Positions 1-7,955 of a stretch of DNA of 23,833 nt are shown in pieces. A program made the position numbers and the translations under genes. This DNA comes from an uncultured Micrococcales bacterium. Lineage in GTDB: Bacteria; Actinomycetota; Actinomycetes; Actinomycetales; Microbacteriaceae. Within the stretch, counting starts at the first letter, position 1. Each line of letters opens with the position of its first letter. The notes under the pieces are model-generated. The model ran no database searches, was not told the origin of the DNA, and was given only the letters and a program-made list of their open reading frames with translations. The DNA lies in NCBI GenBank assembly GCA_937919125.1, contig CALFOB010000003.1, forward strand, positions 1 through 23,833. Direction: 5' to 3'.

Positions 1-572
1 TGGCTGTTGCCTGGGCTACTAGCAACCACGGTACAATCTCCAGCTGCAACTGCTCTAAGGAAACTGTCGCTATCTACTTTGACAATAGAACAAACAGTTG
101 GAGTGGTTGTCGTGAAGTTGGTTTCACCACCGGTTGGAAGAGCAAATAGTTTCTGATCTGCTGCACCAATCATCATGTCATCAGGCTGACCAAAGAATGT
201 TGAGTTCTCATACAAAAATACTTTTGTTTTAGTTCTAACAACCACTGCAGCAGAGGAAACCTTTCCCTTAACGCCATAGACACTGAATACGTAAGTTGCG
301 TTAGGGAATAATCCAGTAAACCTATATGACTTTGCTGTTGCCGCTAGAGATTTAGTGATCTTCTTTGAACCATTGGCAGCAATAATTTTCACTGCAGTTA
401 CTTTGCCTTTAGCGAACGGAGTCCAAGTGATAGTTGCTGAAGTAGCGGTGGTCACAACGGCTACCTTAGTTGGCTTAGCAACTGGGGTTAGAGCGTTAGC
501 ATCAATTCCAAAAATTCCGATGATAAGAGCAGCAAGTAACACGGAAGCAGATGCTTTTTTGTTCGATCTCAT
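1..572 (-). CDS. Secreted fibronectin type III domain protein (partial, C-terminus outside window)
   Basis: The frame is open from an ATG at 572 to the window edge, giving 190 codons with no stop. Residues 1-26 form a signal peptide (MRSNKKASASVLLAALIIG, then a small-residue cleavage region near DANA). Residues about 30-115 read as a fibronectin type III domain: a PTKVAVV strand, the TITWTPF strand with the conserved Trp, YRFTGLFPNATYVFSVYGV with the family's Tyr-Leu-Pro-Thr-Tyr pattern, then VVVRTK. The rest is a beta-rich segment of the kind seen in Ig-like surface proteins (TPTVCSIVKVDSDSF, then CTVVAS). A weak AGG lies about 8 bases before the ATG. It is the last gene visible in the minus-strand polysaccharide locus. 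It is probably a cell-surface or secreted adhesin or scaffold; the exact role is unknown. Confidence 0.72.
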   Translation of the reverse strand, partial: MRSNKKASASVLLAALIIGIFGIDANALTPVAKPTKVAVVTTATSATITWTPFAKGKVTAVKIIAANGSKKITKSLAATAKSYRFTGLFPNATYVFSVYGVKGKVSSAAVVVRTKTKVFLYENSTFFGQPDDMMIGAADQKLFALPTGGETNFTTTTPTVCSIVKVDSDSFLRAVAAGDCTVVASSPGNS

Positions 573-778
573 TTTCTTTACCTAACTAGTGACCACTTGG
601 TTTGAAAGAGCGTCTGATTCGCAGATTACTAGGGGTAATGATGCGAAACATGGTGCCCTTCGGAGCTAAGCGTTTCGCACAAAACGCAAGGTTTATAGAA
701 GTCTAACCCTAAGAACTATGAATTTGAGAGGCGAGAAGACCTCAAGAAAGAGGACTATTCAGGATTTTGTCAGCCTTA
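573..778. other. Intergenic gap with two mutually exclusive hairpins
   Basis: No gene is visible here. TGCGAAAC (642-649) can pair with GTTTCGCA (672-679), enclosing a 22-base loop that itself holds a GCCC-TTCG-GAGC mini-stem with one mismatch. Alternatively GCGTTT (670-675) pairs with AAACGC (682-687). The two pairings share bases, so only one can form at a time. No T-tract follows on either strand, so this is not a standard intrinsic terminator. It lies between the end of the upstream glycosyltransferase gene and the start of the fibronectin-III gene on the minus strand. Confidence 0.4.
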
Positions 779-1567
779 TTAGCGCTTGAAAATGAAACGG
801 ATGTAAGTGCCAAGGGTAAGGCCTTTGCCCAACTTCTTCAGCCCAAAAGCTACTCTTGCCATAAATGGCAGTGTTCTGTTGCCCTTGAAAGCTCTATCAA
901 AAATAAGTGCCCTGGCAATGCGATCTCTGTCAGTTCCCCAGCCACTACCTGAACTATCGGTTGGGTGGGTTGCTAGAACTACTGGCACAAAGTCGCAGCG
1001 CACCCCTGCAGAGATCAGGTCACAGATGAAGATGTATTCATCGCCTAGGTAGGTAATCTCCGCTCCGGCACCAAAGTTCTCATCAAAGAGCACACCAGCA
1101 GATCTAACCTGCTCCAGGTCCACAATCATCTCGTAGGTAGCTGCCTTAGCGCTGTTGAACTTATTCAATCTTTGAACTTGAGAAGGGTATGCCTTACGGA
1201 GCTTTCCTGACTCATCAACTGCTTGGCCAAGTAATAGTCCTGCTCCACTTGTTTCTAGGTAAGCGATAGCTTCAACTAACCCCTGCTCGTCGAACAAGAT
1301 GTCATCATCCGAAAAGATGAGGTACTTACCCTTAGCGTTCTGAAGGACCTGGTTACGGAGCTTGGTCACACCCACTCCCGGGAATGCAAGGACTTCTACT
1401 CTTTCGCCTTTAGGCGTTTTAGCGAGGTCTTCTTCTTTAGGAGCGCTTTGGTTACCGCTTTGAACTGTGATTAATACATCCCAGTCAGGATGACTAGAGA
1501 GATCAGGAAGTGAAATGTTAGATAAACGGTTAGCTAGAGTGCTGTATCCGAAGGTTAGAGCAACCAT
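779..1567 (-). CDS. Family 2 (GT-A fold) glycosyltransferase, cytoplasmic
   Basis: 262 residues with no membrane segment and no signal peptide. The N-terminus (VALTFGYSTLANRL) and then WDVLITVQSGNQ fit the first Rossmann-like strands of a GT-A fold. GKYLIFSDDDILF places an aspartate triplet at residues 87-89, the expected nucleotide-sugar and metal-binding DXD-type motif. GDEYIF at 175-180 is in the position of the acidic catalytic-base motif. The length is typical of small family 2 enzymes. The start ATG at 1567 lies 8 bases after the upstream gene's stop, so the two are co-transcribed. The likely role is adding a sugar during surface polysaccharide assembly; donor and acceptor cannot be read from the sequence. 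Confidence 0.75.
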   Translation of the reverse strand: MVALTFGYSTLANRLSNISLPDLSSHPDWDVLITVQSGNQSAPKEEDLAKTPKGERVEVLAFPGVGVTKLRNQVLQNAKGKYLIFSDDDILFDEQGLVEAIAYLETSGAGLLLGQAVDESGKLRKAYPSQVQRLNKFNSAKAATYEMIVDLEQVRSAGVLFDENFGAGAEITYLGDEYIFICDLISAGVRCDFVPVVLATHPTDSSGSGWGTDRDRIARALIFDRAFKGNRTLPFMARVAFGLKKLGKGLTLGTYIRFIFKR

Positions 1568-1575
1568 TTGAGGGC

Positions 1576-2397
1576 TTAGCCCAGCTCATCTTCATCATCG
1601 AGTTTGGCAGGCTTACCCTTAGTCCCGGTCTCACTCAAAATCTTTGCTCTAGCAAATCTCATAAGAGATCCGCTTGTCTGACCTAGGTTGTTGTTCTGCA
1701 TACGGAAGCCAAGGAACAACATGACGGCATCTGCAGGAGCAAGAGCTCCTTGAACGCTGAATAGAAGCAAAGCAGTAATTGACAGTACGAATGCGCCGTT
1801 AGCAACAAGAGTTCCAATTTCGGCTGATCTAACTCGAGCTGCTACCTTTTCAAAAGCAGAAACCGGCTGTTTGTTTCTTTGAGCTAGAGCGAAGGCTTCT
1901 TGAGTGGCAGTTTGTTTCACGAACATGTACTTGATCAGCATCATGGCTCCCAGAACCAGAGCCACATTCACTAAACCTGACTGCCAGTTCACAAACGTGA
2001 AGAAGACTCCCAGAACAATCATTTGAGTGAAGGTGTGGATCAGGTTGTTGGTTTCAAAAGCCAAAGCCCAGTCCCAAGATTCACTGACTTTGGTTCTAAC
2101 ACCTGGTCTTGATTTAAGGGCTTCATTGAAGACCTTCACTCGATAAGTCTTCTGCCAGTAGGTAGCAATGTGTGAAAGGCCAAACAAGCTCAAGAACAAG
2201 GCGAAGTCAACAACTAGCTTCGCAAATGGCTGATCTTTGCCATCAAGGATCATGTTGCTGAAGATACGTATTACGAAAAGTTGAGAAAGTGGAACGATGG
2301 TGGCAATAATGGCTAGGCCAATTGCTTGCTTACGATGCTTACCCTTAGGAAATAGCGCAAGGAAAGTCTTTAGAACTATACGCACCAAATAAAACAT
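1576..2397 (-). CDS. ABC-exporter-like membrane domain without an ATPase domain
   Basis: 273 residues with about six hydrophobic segments, near residues 24-46, 62-81, 122-140, 141-160, 196-215 and 217-231. This order and spacing, with long cytoplasmic helical stretches between pairs 2/3 and 4/5, resembles the transmembrane domain of a type I ABC exporter. The stretch after the last helix (LFLGFRMQNNNLGQTSGSL) resembles the end of helix 6 in that family. A normal half-transporter would continue for about 250 residues with Walker A, the LSGGQ signature and Walker B. Here the protein ends with a short charged tail (PAKLDDEDELG) and a genuine stop. No nucleotide-binding protein is encoded nearby. 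It sits between two glycosyltransferase genes. It may export or flip a glycan with a distant ATPase, or have been repurposed. Confidence 0.6.
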   Translation of the reverse strand: MFYLVRIVLKTFLALFPKGKHRKQAIGLAIIATIVPLSQLFVIRIFSNMILDGKDQPFAKLVVDFALFLSLFGLSHIATYWQKTYRVKVFNEALKSRPGVRTKVSESWDWALAFETNNLIHTFTQMIVLGVFFTFVNWQSGLVNVALVLGAMMLIKYMFVKQTATQEAFALAQRNKQPVSAFEKVAARVRSAEIGTLVANGAFVLSITALLLFSVQGALAPADAVMLFLGFRMQNNNLGQTSGSLMRFARAKILSETGTKGKPAKLDDEDELG

Positions 2398-2423
2398 TTA
2401 TTTCCTTCGCTTGAGCTTCTTGT

Positions 2424-4181
2424 TTAAAGGTAACTTAGACCCTTAACAATTGCTGCTTCAACTTCATCTAACTTAGAGTCAGAAATCTTGTGGTCAGTAG
2501 TGAGATTCTCGAAATCAACTTTTTGGAAGTCCAAGCTAACTGCGATAGGACTGATTGAATCAAGGCCAACACCTTGAGCGTAGTCACCATACTTGATTCC
2601 ATTACCGTGAACTGAGTCTTCAAATCCTTCAAAAGTAATCAGTGCGCATGGAATTCCATATGACTGACAAGTAATGAAGATGTGCATCGCTGATGTGACA
2701 ACGCGGTCATATGTGTTCAAAGCCTCAACTAACACTTTGATGTCATCAGGGTGAGACATGTAGATATCTAACTCATCCATGTTTGATTCGAGAGTTAAAG
2801 GAATTGGTCTGTGAGTGAAGTGACGAACGAGAGCAACTCTTCCGTTGGTCTTCTTTCTTTCAAACGGGAAGATTCTAGAAATCAATACGCCTGGATCTCC
2901 GAAGCTTTCGACTGATGGACCCCCAGATTCCTTAACTACACGAGCGGTAACCGGGCCTCTAACTGAAACATAGTTAGCGCTCTTAGCTAAGGTCAGTTCA
3001 TCAGTTGAGATTCCAGTTCCGACAACTACAGAATTTGGTTTGATGAATCTACCGATAGACCCAAGACCAATCATGTGATCTTTGACAGCCATACGTACAG
3101 GAGACTGGAAGATAACTTTCTTGTCCGTGTAGTGGCTCACAATAAGAGGGGATAACCAGTCACCGAAGTTACCTGGGAATGGCTTAGCCCACCAAGCGAG
3201 GTTGATAGAAGAACTCGAAGGCTTGCTGGCGTAATACAAAAAGCTCTTAGATGCCTTGATTGAGTTCAGTTCAGCTGGGGTGAGAGTGTATTTGTTCTCA
3301 AATTCCTTCTTCAGGCTGTTGAACTTATCAACCTGACCGGCTTGAGCTGAAAGCTGAAGGTCATCATTGAACTTCTTACGACCCTGCTGTTCCTTGCTTG
3401 CCTTGCCGGTTGTCAGCTTGCCAGTGATTCCTGTGCTGTCAGCTAAGAGTCTTAGACGTGCTGAAATCTTTGGGGGAAGAAGACGCTCAATCTTCTTAGC
3501 AATATTCAATGCTCGCTTACGCAGACTTACTCCAGAGCCCTTGCCGTTGGAAGTGTGCTGCTCAACCTTGCCCTTGAATTCTGCAACGTTGCCGCTAGCT
3601 CCGAACTTGAAGAACGCGGTTCGAGAAGTTTCGTTTACTGATCCTCTGCCGAATACAGCATTTGAAGGAATGATTTGGAAAGTCATGTTGTCGCAGTTAG
3701 CTCTCCATGCTTCTTCCATGAAGTAGTCATCCGTTGCCTTGATTGTTGAAGTCTTTTCAATCTCAGCAGCGTCAGCAATCATCTTTCGTGCAAGAGGAGT
3801 TGTGTTTACACCCCAGAATGAAGGTTCCCAGAATCTAGATCTGTTTGCATAACCAATAGTTTGAGGAGATGAGTAACCTCTTTGGAATCCAACAATGTCG
3901 GCTGAAGTGTTAAAGATGTATTCAGGCAATTCAAGAATCATGCAGTCAACATCCATCCAGAAAACTTTCTTATCTGGGTGTGCTGCACAAACTTCAGCTA
4001 GGAAGGGAACTTTCTTGCGACAGATATCTGCCCAGTCCTCTCCCTCTTTCTTCTCTAGCTCTCGAAGGACATACTCAACGCCAAGCTCTTCAAGTTTCTT
4101 AGCTAGACGTTCACCATGTGCTCGATAGTACTCATCTGCAGTATAAAAAGAGCAGACAACTACGTTTAGATTTGAAGTCAT
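2424..4181 (-). CDS. Fusion of a glycosyltransferase-like domain and a polysaccharide pyruvyl transferase domain
   Basis: 585 residues, apparently two enzymes in one chain. Residues 1-215 look like a GT-A glycosyltransferase: LNVVVCSFYTADEYY at the start, VFWMDVDCMIL with a DVD (DXD) motif at 77-79, then SFWGVNTTPLARKMI and ATDDYFMEEAW, which fit acceptor and catalytic loops. Residues about 215-325 are a basic and helical linker. Residues about 329-555 match the polysaccharide pyruvyl transferase family (PF04230): PGNFGDWLSPLIV, the SVRGPVTA motif at 406-413, FGDPGVL, MSHPDD, and VTSAMHIFITCQSYGIPCALI near the C-terminal substrate site. That family transfers pyruvate from phosphoenolpyruvate to a sugar as a ketal. 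It starts 17 bases after the galU stop. A single enzyme could both add and pyruvylate a sugar. The fusion is seen directly; the coupled activity is inference. Confidence 0.72.
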   Translation of the reverse strand: MTSNLNVVVCSFYTADEYYRAHGERLAKKLEELGVEYVLRELEKKEGEDWADICRKKVPFLAEVCAAHPDKKVFWMDVDCMILELPEYIFNTSADIVGFQRGYSSPQTIGYANRSRFWEPSFWGVNTTPLARKMIADAAEIEKTSTIKATDDYFMEEAWRANCDNMTFQIIPSNAVFGRGSVNETSRTAFFKFGASGNVAEFKGKVEQHTSNGKGSGVSLRKRALNIAKKIERLLPPKISARLRLLADSTGITGKLTTGKASKEQQGRKKFNDDLQLSAQAGQVDKFNSLKKEFENKYTLTPAELNSIKASKSFLYYASKPSSSSINLAWWAKPFPGNFGDWLSPLIVSHYTDKKVIFQSPVRMAVKDHMIGLGSIGRFIKPNSVVVGTGISTDELTLAKSANYVSVRGPVTARVVKESGGPSVESFGDPGVLISRIFPFERKKTNGRVALVRHFTHRPIPLTLESNMDELDIYMSHPDDIKVLVEALNTYDRVVTSAMHIFITCQSYGIPCALITFEGFEDSVHGNGIKYGDYAQGVGLDSISPIAVSLDFQKVDFENLTTDHKISDSKLDEVEAAIVKGLSYL

Positions 4182-4198
4182 TAAATTTCTCGCTTACC

Positions 4199-5092
4199 TT
4201 AGATCTCTTTGTTGAATTCTTTAAGCCAGGTGCGAAGATCTTGACCAATGTCTTCTCTGTCAACACCCAGGCGAAGAGTTGCCTTAATAAAGTCCAGCTT
4301 GTCGCCTGTGTCGTAACGTCTTCCCTTGAAGACAACTCCTAGAACACCACCGGCACGCTCTGGATTGCTAGCTGCAGTCATGAGCGCATCAGTAAGTTGA
4401 ATTTCACCACCGCGACCAGGTTCCGTTTCTTCAAGAATCTCAAAAATCTCTGGACGAAGAATGTATCTACCAATGACTGCAAGATTGGATGGCGCATCCT
4501 CAGCCTTAGGCTTTTCAACTAGACCGGTAATTCGAACAACACCGTCTTGAATAGAGCCTTCGGTCGCAGCACAACCATATAGATGTATTTGCTCTGGGCT
4601 AACTTCCATCAGTGCAACAACGTTCTCACCAGTTGCTTCATGAACTTCAAGCATCTTGGACAGTAGGACATCTCTTGAGTCCATAACGTCATCACCCAGA
4701 AGAAGTGCGAAAGAGTTATTGGCGATGTGTGCTTTTCCCTTAAGCACAGCGTGGCCTAGACCTTTAGGGTCACCTTGTCTCACATAGTGAATGTTTGCCA
4801 ACTCTGAAGAAGCCATGACTTTAGCTAGACGATCTTTGTCACCTTTTAGTTCAAGGTTCATCTCAAGCTCAGCGACTCGGTCAAAGTGATTCTCTAAAGC
4901 GTTCTTGTTACGTCCAGTAATCATCAAAATGTCTTGAAGGCCAGCTTCAACTGCCTCTTCAACTACGTACTGGATCACAGGCTTATCGATAAGGGGAAGC
5001 ATCTCTTTAGGCATGGCCTTGGTTGCTGGCAGAAAACGTGTGCCTAATCCCGCTACCGGAATAACGGCTTTAGTTACTTTGTGTTTAGACAT
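4199..5092 (-). CDS. galU: UTP--glucose-1-phosphate uridylyltransferase
   Basis: 297 residues, the usual length of bacterial GalU. The enzyme makes UDP-glucose and pyrophosphate from UTP and glucose 1-phosphate in the cytoplasm. The nucleotide-binding signature AGLGTRFLPATKAMPKEMLP spans residues 14-33. YVVEEAVEAGL, LLGDDV, GLVEKP and ELTD-like (GGEIQLTDAL) motifs follow in family order. The start ATG at 5092 gives MSKHKVTKAVIPVAG, the standard N-terminus. It lies inside the polysaccharide operon, downstream of the ExoA-like glycosyltransferase and upstream of the pyruvyl transferase fusion. It probably supplies UDP-glucose for the glycan built there. Confidence 0.95.
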   Translation of the reverse strand: MSKHKVTKAVIPVAGLGTRFLPATKAMPKEMLPLIDKPVIQYVVEEAVEAGLQDILMITGRNKNALENHFDRVAELEMNLELKGDKDRLAKVMASSELANIHYVRQGDPKGLGHAVLKGKAHIANNSFALLLGDDVMDSRDVLLSKMLEVHEATGENVVALMEVSPEQIHLYGCAATEGSIQDGVVRITGLVEKPKAEDAPSNLAVIGRYILRPEIFEILEETEPGRGGEIQLTDALMTAASNPERAGGVLGVVFKGRRYDTGDKLDFIKATLRLGVDREDIGQDLRTWLKEFNKEI

Positions 5093-5131
5093 TGGATTCT
5101 GTGTTCCTATCGGTTCACCACAAGTCTAGTT

Positions 5132-6121
5132 TCAACGCTTGAGGAACAGGCCAGCAATGAAACCCGTTCCCCAACTAAAGTGCATAGTTGGGAGGGTAAC
5201 CATCAAGGCAAACTTAGCTTTCCAGCTCAAACCTTTGGCAGTTATAGAAATTAGGACAACAGCTAGGGCGTAAGAAATAAGAGGTAAAAGCCCAATTAAC
5301 CCACCAAAACCAGATATTGCGAGTAAAAGCCCTAAAAATGTGCCTAAAACAAGTGCTGGTGGAGCAAAATACCTAAGATTTGCCTTATTTGGGTGAGATT
5401 TAGTCAAAAGTGAACGCCAAGCTCCAGTATCAAAGAACTGTTTGGTGAGTTTTCTCCAGGTGCTTCTTGGAAAGTAGGTCACCACGAGAGATGGGTCAAA
5501 CCAAACCAGTTCCCCAGATTCTCTAATTCTGAGGTTCAACTCCCAATCCTGGCCTCGAATCATCTTCTCATCGAAACCACCAAGCTTATTTAGGACATCT
5601 TTGCGGAATACGCCCAGATAAACAGAATCGCTGGGACCTGCTTCTCCACCTACGTGATATGTGCCGCCACCTAAACCAAATCTGCTGCCGTATGCCCAAG
5701 CCACTGCTTTCTGGAAGGGAGTTACTCCTTCAGCTTTCATAAGTCCGCCTACGTTGCCTGCTCCAGTATCGCTCAGGATCTTTACAGCGCTAATGGAATA
5801 GTCCGGTGAAAGCACGCTGTGGGCATCAACTCTGATCACAACATCGTTTTTAGCTTTAGCAATAGCTAGATTCAATCCAGCTGGGGTTTTACCTGTTGGG
5901 TTCTGAACTAACTGAACTGGATATTCCTTGCTCAGCGCTTCAGCTATCTCGTTGGTCTTATCTTTTGATGGGCCTAGAGCCAAAATGACTTCAACTTGAC
6001 CGTCTACTAAACCCTGCTGTTCAAATATGCTGGCCACAGCACTACGCAGATGAGCTTCCTCATTCAATACAGGCATGATGAATGAAATAGAGCTGGATGG
6101 CTTAACTTGGTTCACACTCAT
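5132..6121 (-). CDS. ExoA-like membrane glycosyltransferase, family 2
   Basis: 329 residues. The N-terminal catalytic domain begins SISFIMPVLNEEAHL and carries the family 2 hallmarks: VEVILALGPSKDKT, VIRVDAHSVL with the metal-site aspartate at 99 followed by Ala-His, and RGQDWELNLRI at 190-199, the acidic catalytic region. The phrase GKTPAGLNLAIAKA and the DAH form of the DXD motif are typical of succinoglycan ExoA-type enzymes. The C-terminal part (about 252-329) holds about three transmembrane helices, so the enzyme is probably anchored at the inner membrane and works on a lipid-linked acceptor. It lies 44 bases downstream of the CotH gene and 39 bases upstream of galU on the same strand. 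The sugar it transfers is unknown. Confidence 0.82.
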   Translation of the reverse strand: MSVNQVKPSSSISFIMPVLNEEAHLRSAVASIFEQQGLVDGQVEVILALGPSKDKTNEIAEALSKEYPVQLVQNPTGKTPAGLNLAIAKAKNDVVIRVDAHSVLSPDYSISAVKILSDTGAGNVGGLMKAEGVTPFQKAVAWAYGSRFGLGGGTYHVGGEAGPSDSVYLGVFRKDVLNKLGGFDEKMIRGQDWELNLRIRESGELVWFDPSLVVTYFPRSTWRKLTKQFFDTGAWRSLLTKSHPNKANLRYFAPPALVLGTFLGLLLAISGFGGLIGLLPLISYALAVVLISITAKGLSWKAKFALMVTLPTMHFSWGTGFIAGLFLKR

Positions 6122-6165
6122 ACCTTACTTCAATGGGTAGAACTGCCCTCGAAGATCTAGCAGAG

Positions 6166-7914
6166 TTAGTTCACGTAGCTGGCAGTTACTGTTAGTGAAT
6201 CTGCAGTTCCGGTACTGACTAAAGTCTTGGTAACTTTTGTTGGCTTGATGCCTTGAGCACTAAGAACTTTCACAATTGCGTCTGTTCTTTGCTTGAGCAA
6301 GACGTTGTTCTTTGTGGTGGAAAGAGTCTTTACTTTAGGCATACTTACGGTCAGAACAAGATTCTTTGGAGTGTCAATTTTTAGAACAAGAGCGTTCAGC
6401 GAAGTGGTCCCCTTTGAAGAAATCTTTGCTAGCGACTTTGTGAAGCTCACTGCCGCTTTAGCAGTGCGCTTTGTGTAAACGTATAAATTCACCGAATGTG
6501 TTCCAGTGTGCTTTCCGTTTGATGATGTCACTCTTATCGAGATGGTGTTTAGGCCGGCCAACAATTTAGGTGGCATGTCCACCACTGCACTGGCACCGTA
6601 CTCATTCGTAACTGCTTCTACAGTGGCTTGTCTTGTAAGGGCAGGTAGGTAGACAGTTGATCCGGCAGTGTTAGTAACTCCGTTGACAGCTATTGATTGA
6701 AGCCCGGTATCCCAAGGAGCGGAGAGGGTTTGCAGAGAGCTCAGTTGACTTTGAATTCGCCAAATAGTTGCATTCTGGTAATCCTTAGCAGTGTTGTAAC
6801 CCGGACCCCAAGGATCGCTAGCAACTGCGCCGGAAATAGCTAAAGACACGTCGTTCGCCATAACTTCAAGCTCTAATTCAGCCGCTTTATTTGCAACGTC
6901 TGCAAGAGATTGCTGATACATCGAATAACAAGCAGGGACTGCCCAACACTTATTAATAATCAGTGCAGGAGACCTGAAGTAACCCAGCGAGGTGTTCCAG
7001 GTTTGGTCTGTTCCCCAAGGTAGAAGAGAAACCTTTCCATATCTGTCGAAGTTTAGAAAGTAATTATTCTTATTCATTACATAGCCATCCCAGTGGCCTA
7101 CATAGAGTTCAGTTGCCCAACCCAACGTCATTTGTTTCATGTCTGCAATTTTGCCCATAGCAGTCCACCAAGCAGAAGCCCCGTAACTTTGAACCTTAAT
7201 GAATTCAGTTAGGTCGGAAGTGTCGGTGTCGCTTCCGGATTCAATTGCAAATTGATTTTCGTACCCTGCATAAAAGTCGGGAAAGTAAGGAACTGCTCCT
7301 TTATAAAGGTGGTTGCTTGTTACTCCCCATCTTGAGAGAAGCTCTTTGCTCATGGTTTCGATGTTGAGGTGTAAACCATAATCGATTCCATTTAGGGTCA
7401 CGTTTGCGTAGCCTGTTCGAGGAGTAGGAACTCCCAGTGCTCTATAGAGTCTGTAGGTCAGAGATTCATGGATGTAGCTCGGGTCTTGAACCATGTTGTT
7501 CAACGTGAATTTAGAGATACCGAAAAGCGTTTGGTCCTTTACAAAGGCATCCATCTTGATCTTGAAGGCAGCCTTCTGGGTCACATCTCGCCAAGAGCCC
7601 CAAGCTCCTTTGAGGTGGACTCCAACTGTGTAAGGGCCGTAGGACTTGCCTGCCATAGTGAACGACATTTGGGTTTCACGCCAGTCACCCTCGTATTCCC
7701 AGTTCACATTCGGATACTTGAGAGATTCAAAGTCAGCATCAGACATTTCTAGAGAAAAGTCATTGACCATCAGGGGATCAAACACCTTGGCTGCTTCGTC
7801 TGTGCCTTCAACGTAAGAGGAGGCCGCCTGAGCGGTCGACGCACTCAGAAAATTCCCAGCAATAGCGAGGATAATCAAAGCCGATACGGCAGTTGCTTTC
7901 TTCGCACTAAACAT
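6166..7914 (-). CDS. Secreted CotH-type protein kinase with cadherin-like domain
   Basis: 582 residues. Residues 1-31 are a signal peptide ending in STAQA-A. Residues about 45-400 match the CotH kinase family (PF08757): VGVHLKGAWGSWRD, KAAFKIKMD, ISKFTLNNMVQDPSYIHE, GYANVTLNGIDYGLHLNIE, GHWDGYVMNKNNYF (273-286) and LPWGTDQTW, with the conserved aspartate at 303. CotH proteins are atypical extracellular kinases, known from Bacillus spore coat where CotH phosphorylates CotB and CotG. Residues about 404-480 resemble a cadherin-like beta-sandwich (LQSIAVNGV, then LAGLNTISIRVTSSNG). The C-terminal 100 residues are beta-rich, then turn to an OmpA-like pattern (weak). Cys323 and Cys329 recur in the second CotH of this window and may form a disulfide. 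First gene of the polysaccharide operon. Target unknown. Confidence 0.85.
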   Translation of the reverse strand: MFSAKKATAVSALIILAIAGNFLSASTAQAASSYVEGTDEAAKVFDPLMVNDFSLEMSDADFESLKYPNVNWEYEGDWRETQMSFTMAGKSYGPYTVGVHLKGAWGSWRDVTQKAAFKIKMDAFVKDQTLFGISKFTLNNMVQDPSYIHESLTYRLYRALGVPTPRTGYANVTLNGIDYGLHLNIETMSKELLSRWGVTSNHLYKGAVPYFPDFYAGYENQFAIESGSDTDTSDLTEFIKVQSYGASAWWTAMGKIADMKQMTLGWATELYVGHWDGYVMNKNNYFLNFDRYGKVSLLPWGTDQTWNTSLGYFRSPALIINKCWAVPACYSMYQQSLADVANKAAELELEVMANDVSLAISGAVASDPWGPGYNTAKDYQNATIWRIQSQLSSLQTLSAPWDTGLQSIAVNGVTNTAGSTVYLPALTRQATVEAVTNEYGASAVVDMPPKLLAGLNTISIRVTSSNGKHTGTHSVNLYVYTKRTAKAAVSFTKSLAKISSKGTTSLNALVLKIDTPKNLVLTVSMPKVKTLSTTKNNVLLKQRTDAIVKVLSAQGIKPTKVTKTLVSTGTADSLTVTASYVN

Positions 7915-7955
7915 ATGGAAAGCCTACCTACAAGTTCATATAGTCTGAAGGTTGG
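7915..7955. promoter_or_regulatory. Compact divergent promoter region between cotH1 and the phosphodiester glycosidase
   Basis: Only 41 bases separate the two divergent start codons. CATATAGT at 7937-7944 is the only -10-like element. Read on the plus strand it gives TATAGT (7939-7944), 11 bases before the ATG at 7956. Read on the minus strand it gives TATATG (7942 to 7937), leaving a leader of about 16 bases for cotH1. GAAGG just before the ATG at 7956 is a good ribosome binding site. I see no convincing -35 on either side, so the promoter assignment is tentative. Confidence 0.35.

Noticed and set aside
3367..3726. Plus-strand 119-codon frame inside the fusion gene
   Set aside because: Antisense to the linker and glycosyltransferase-like region; low-complexity Leu/Arg/Pro-rich protein with no motif.
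4118..4342. Frames on both strands at the galU/fusion gene junction
   Set aside because: Both are shadows of galU and the fusion gene, which have clear family matches in their own frames.
7468..7752. Plus-strand 94-codon frame inside the first CotH gene
   Set aside because: Antisense shadow of a strongly supported kinase domain, with no ribosome site.
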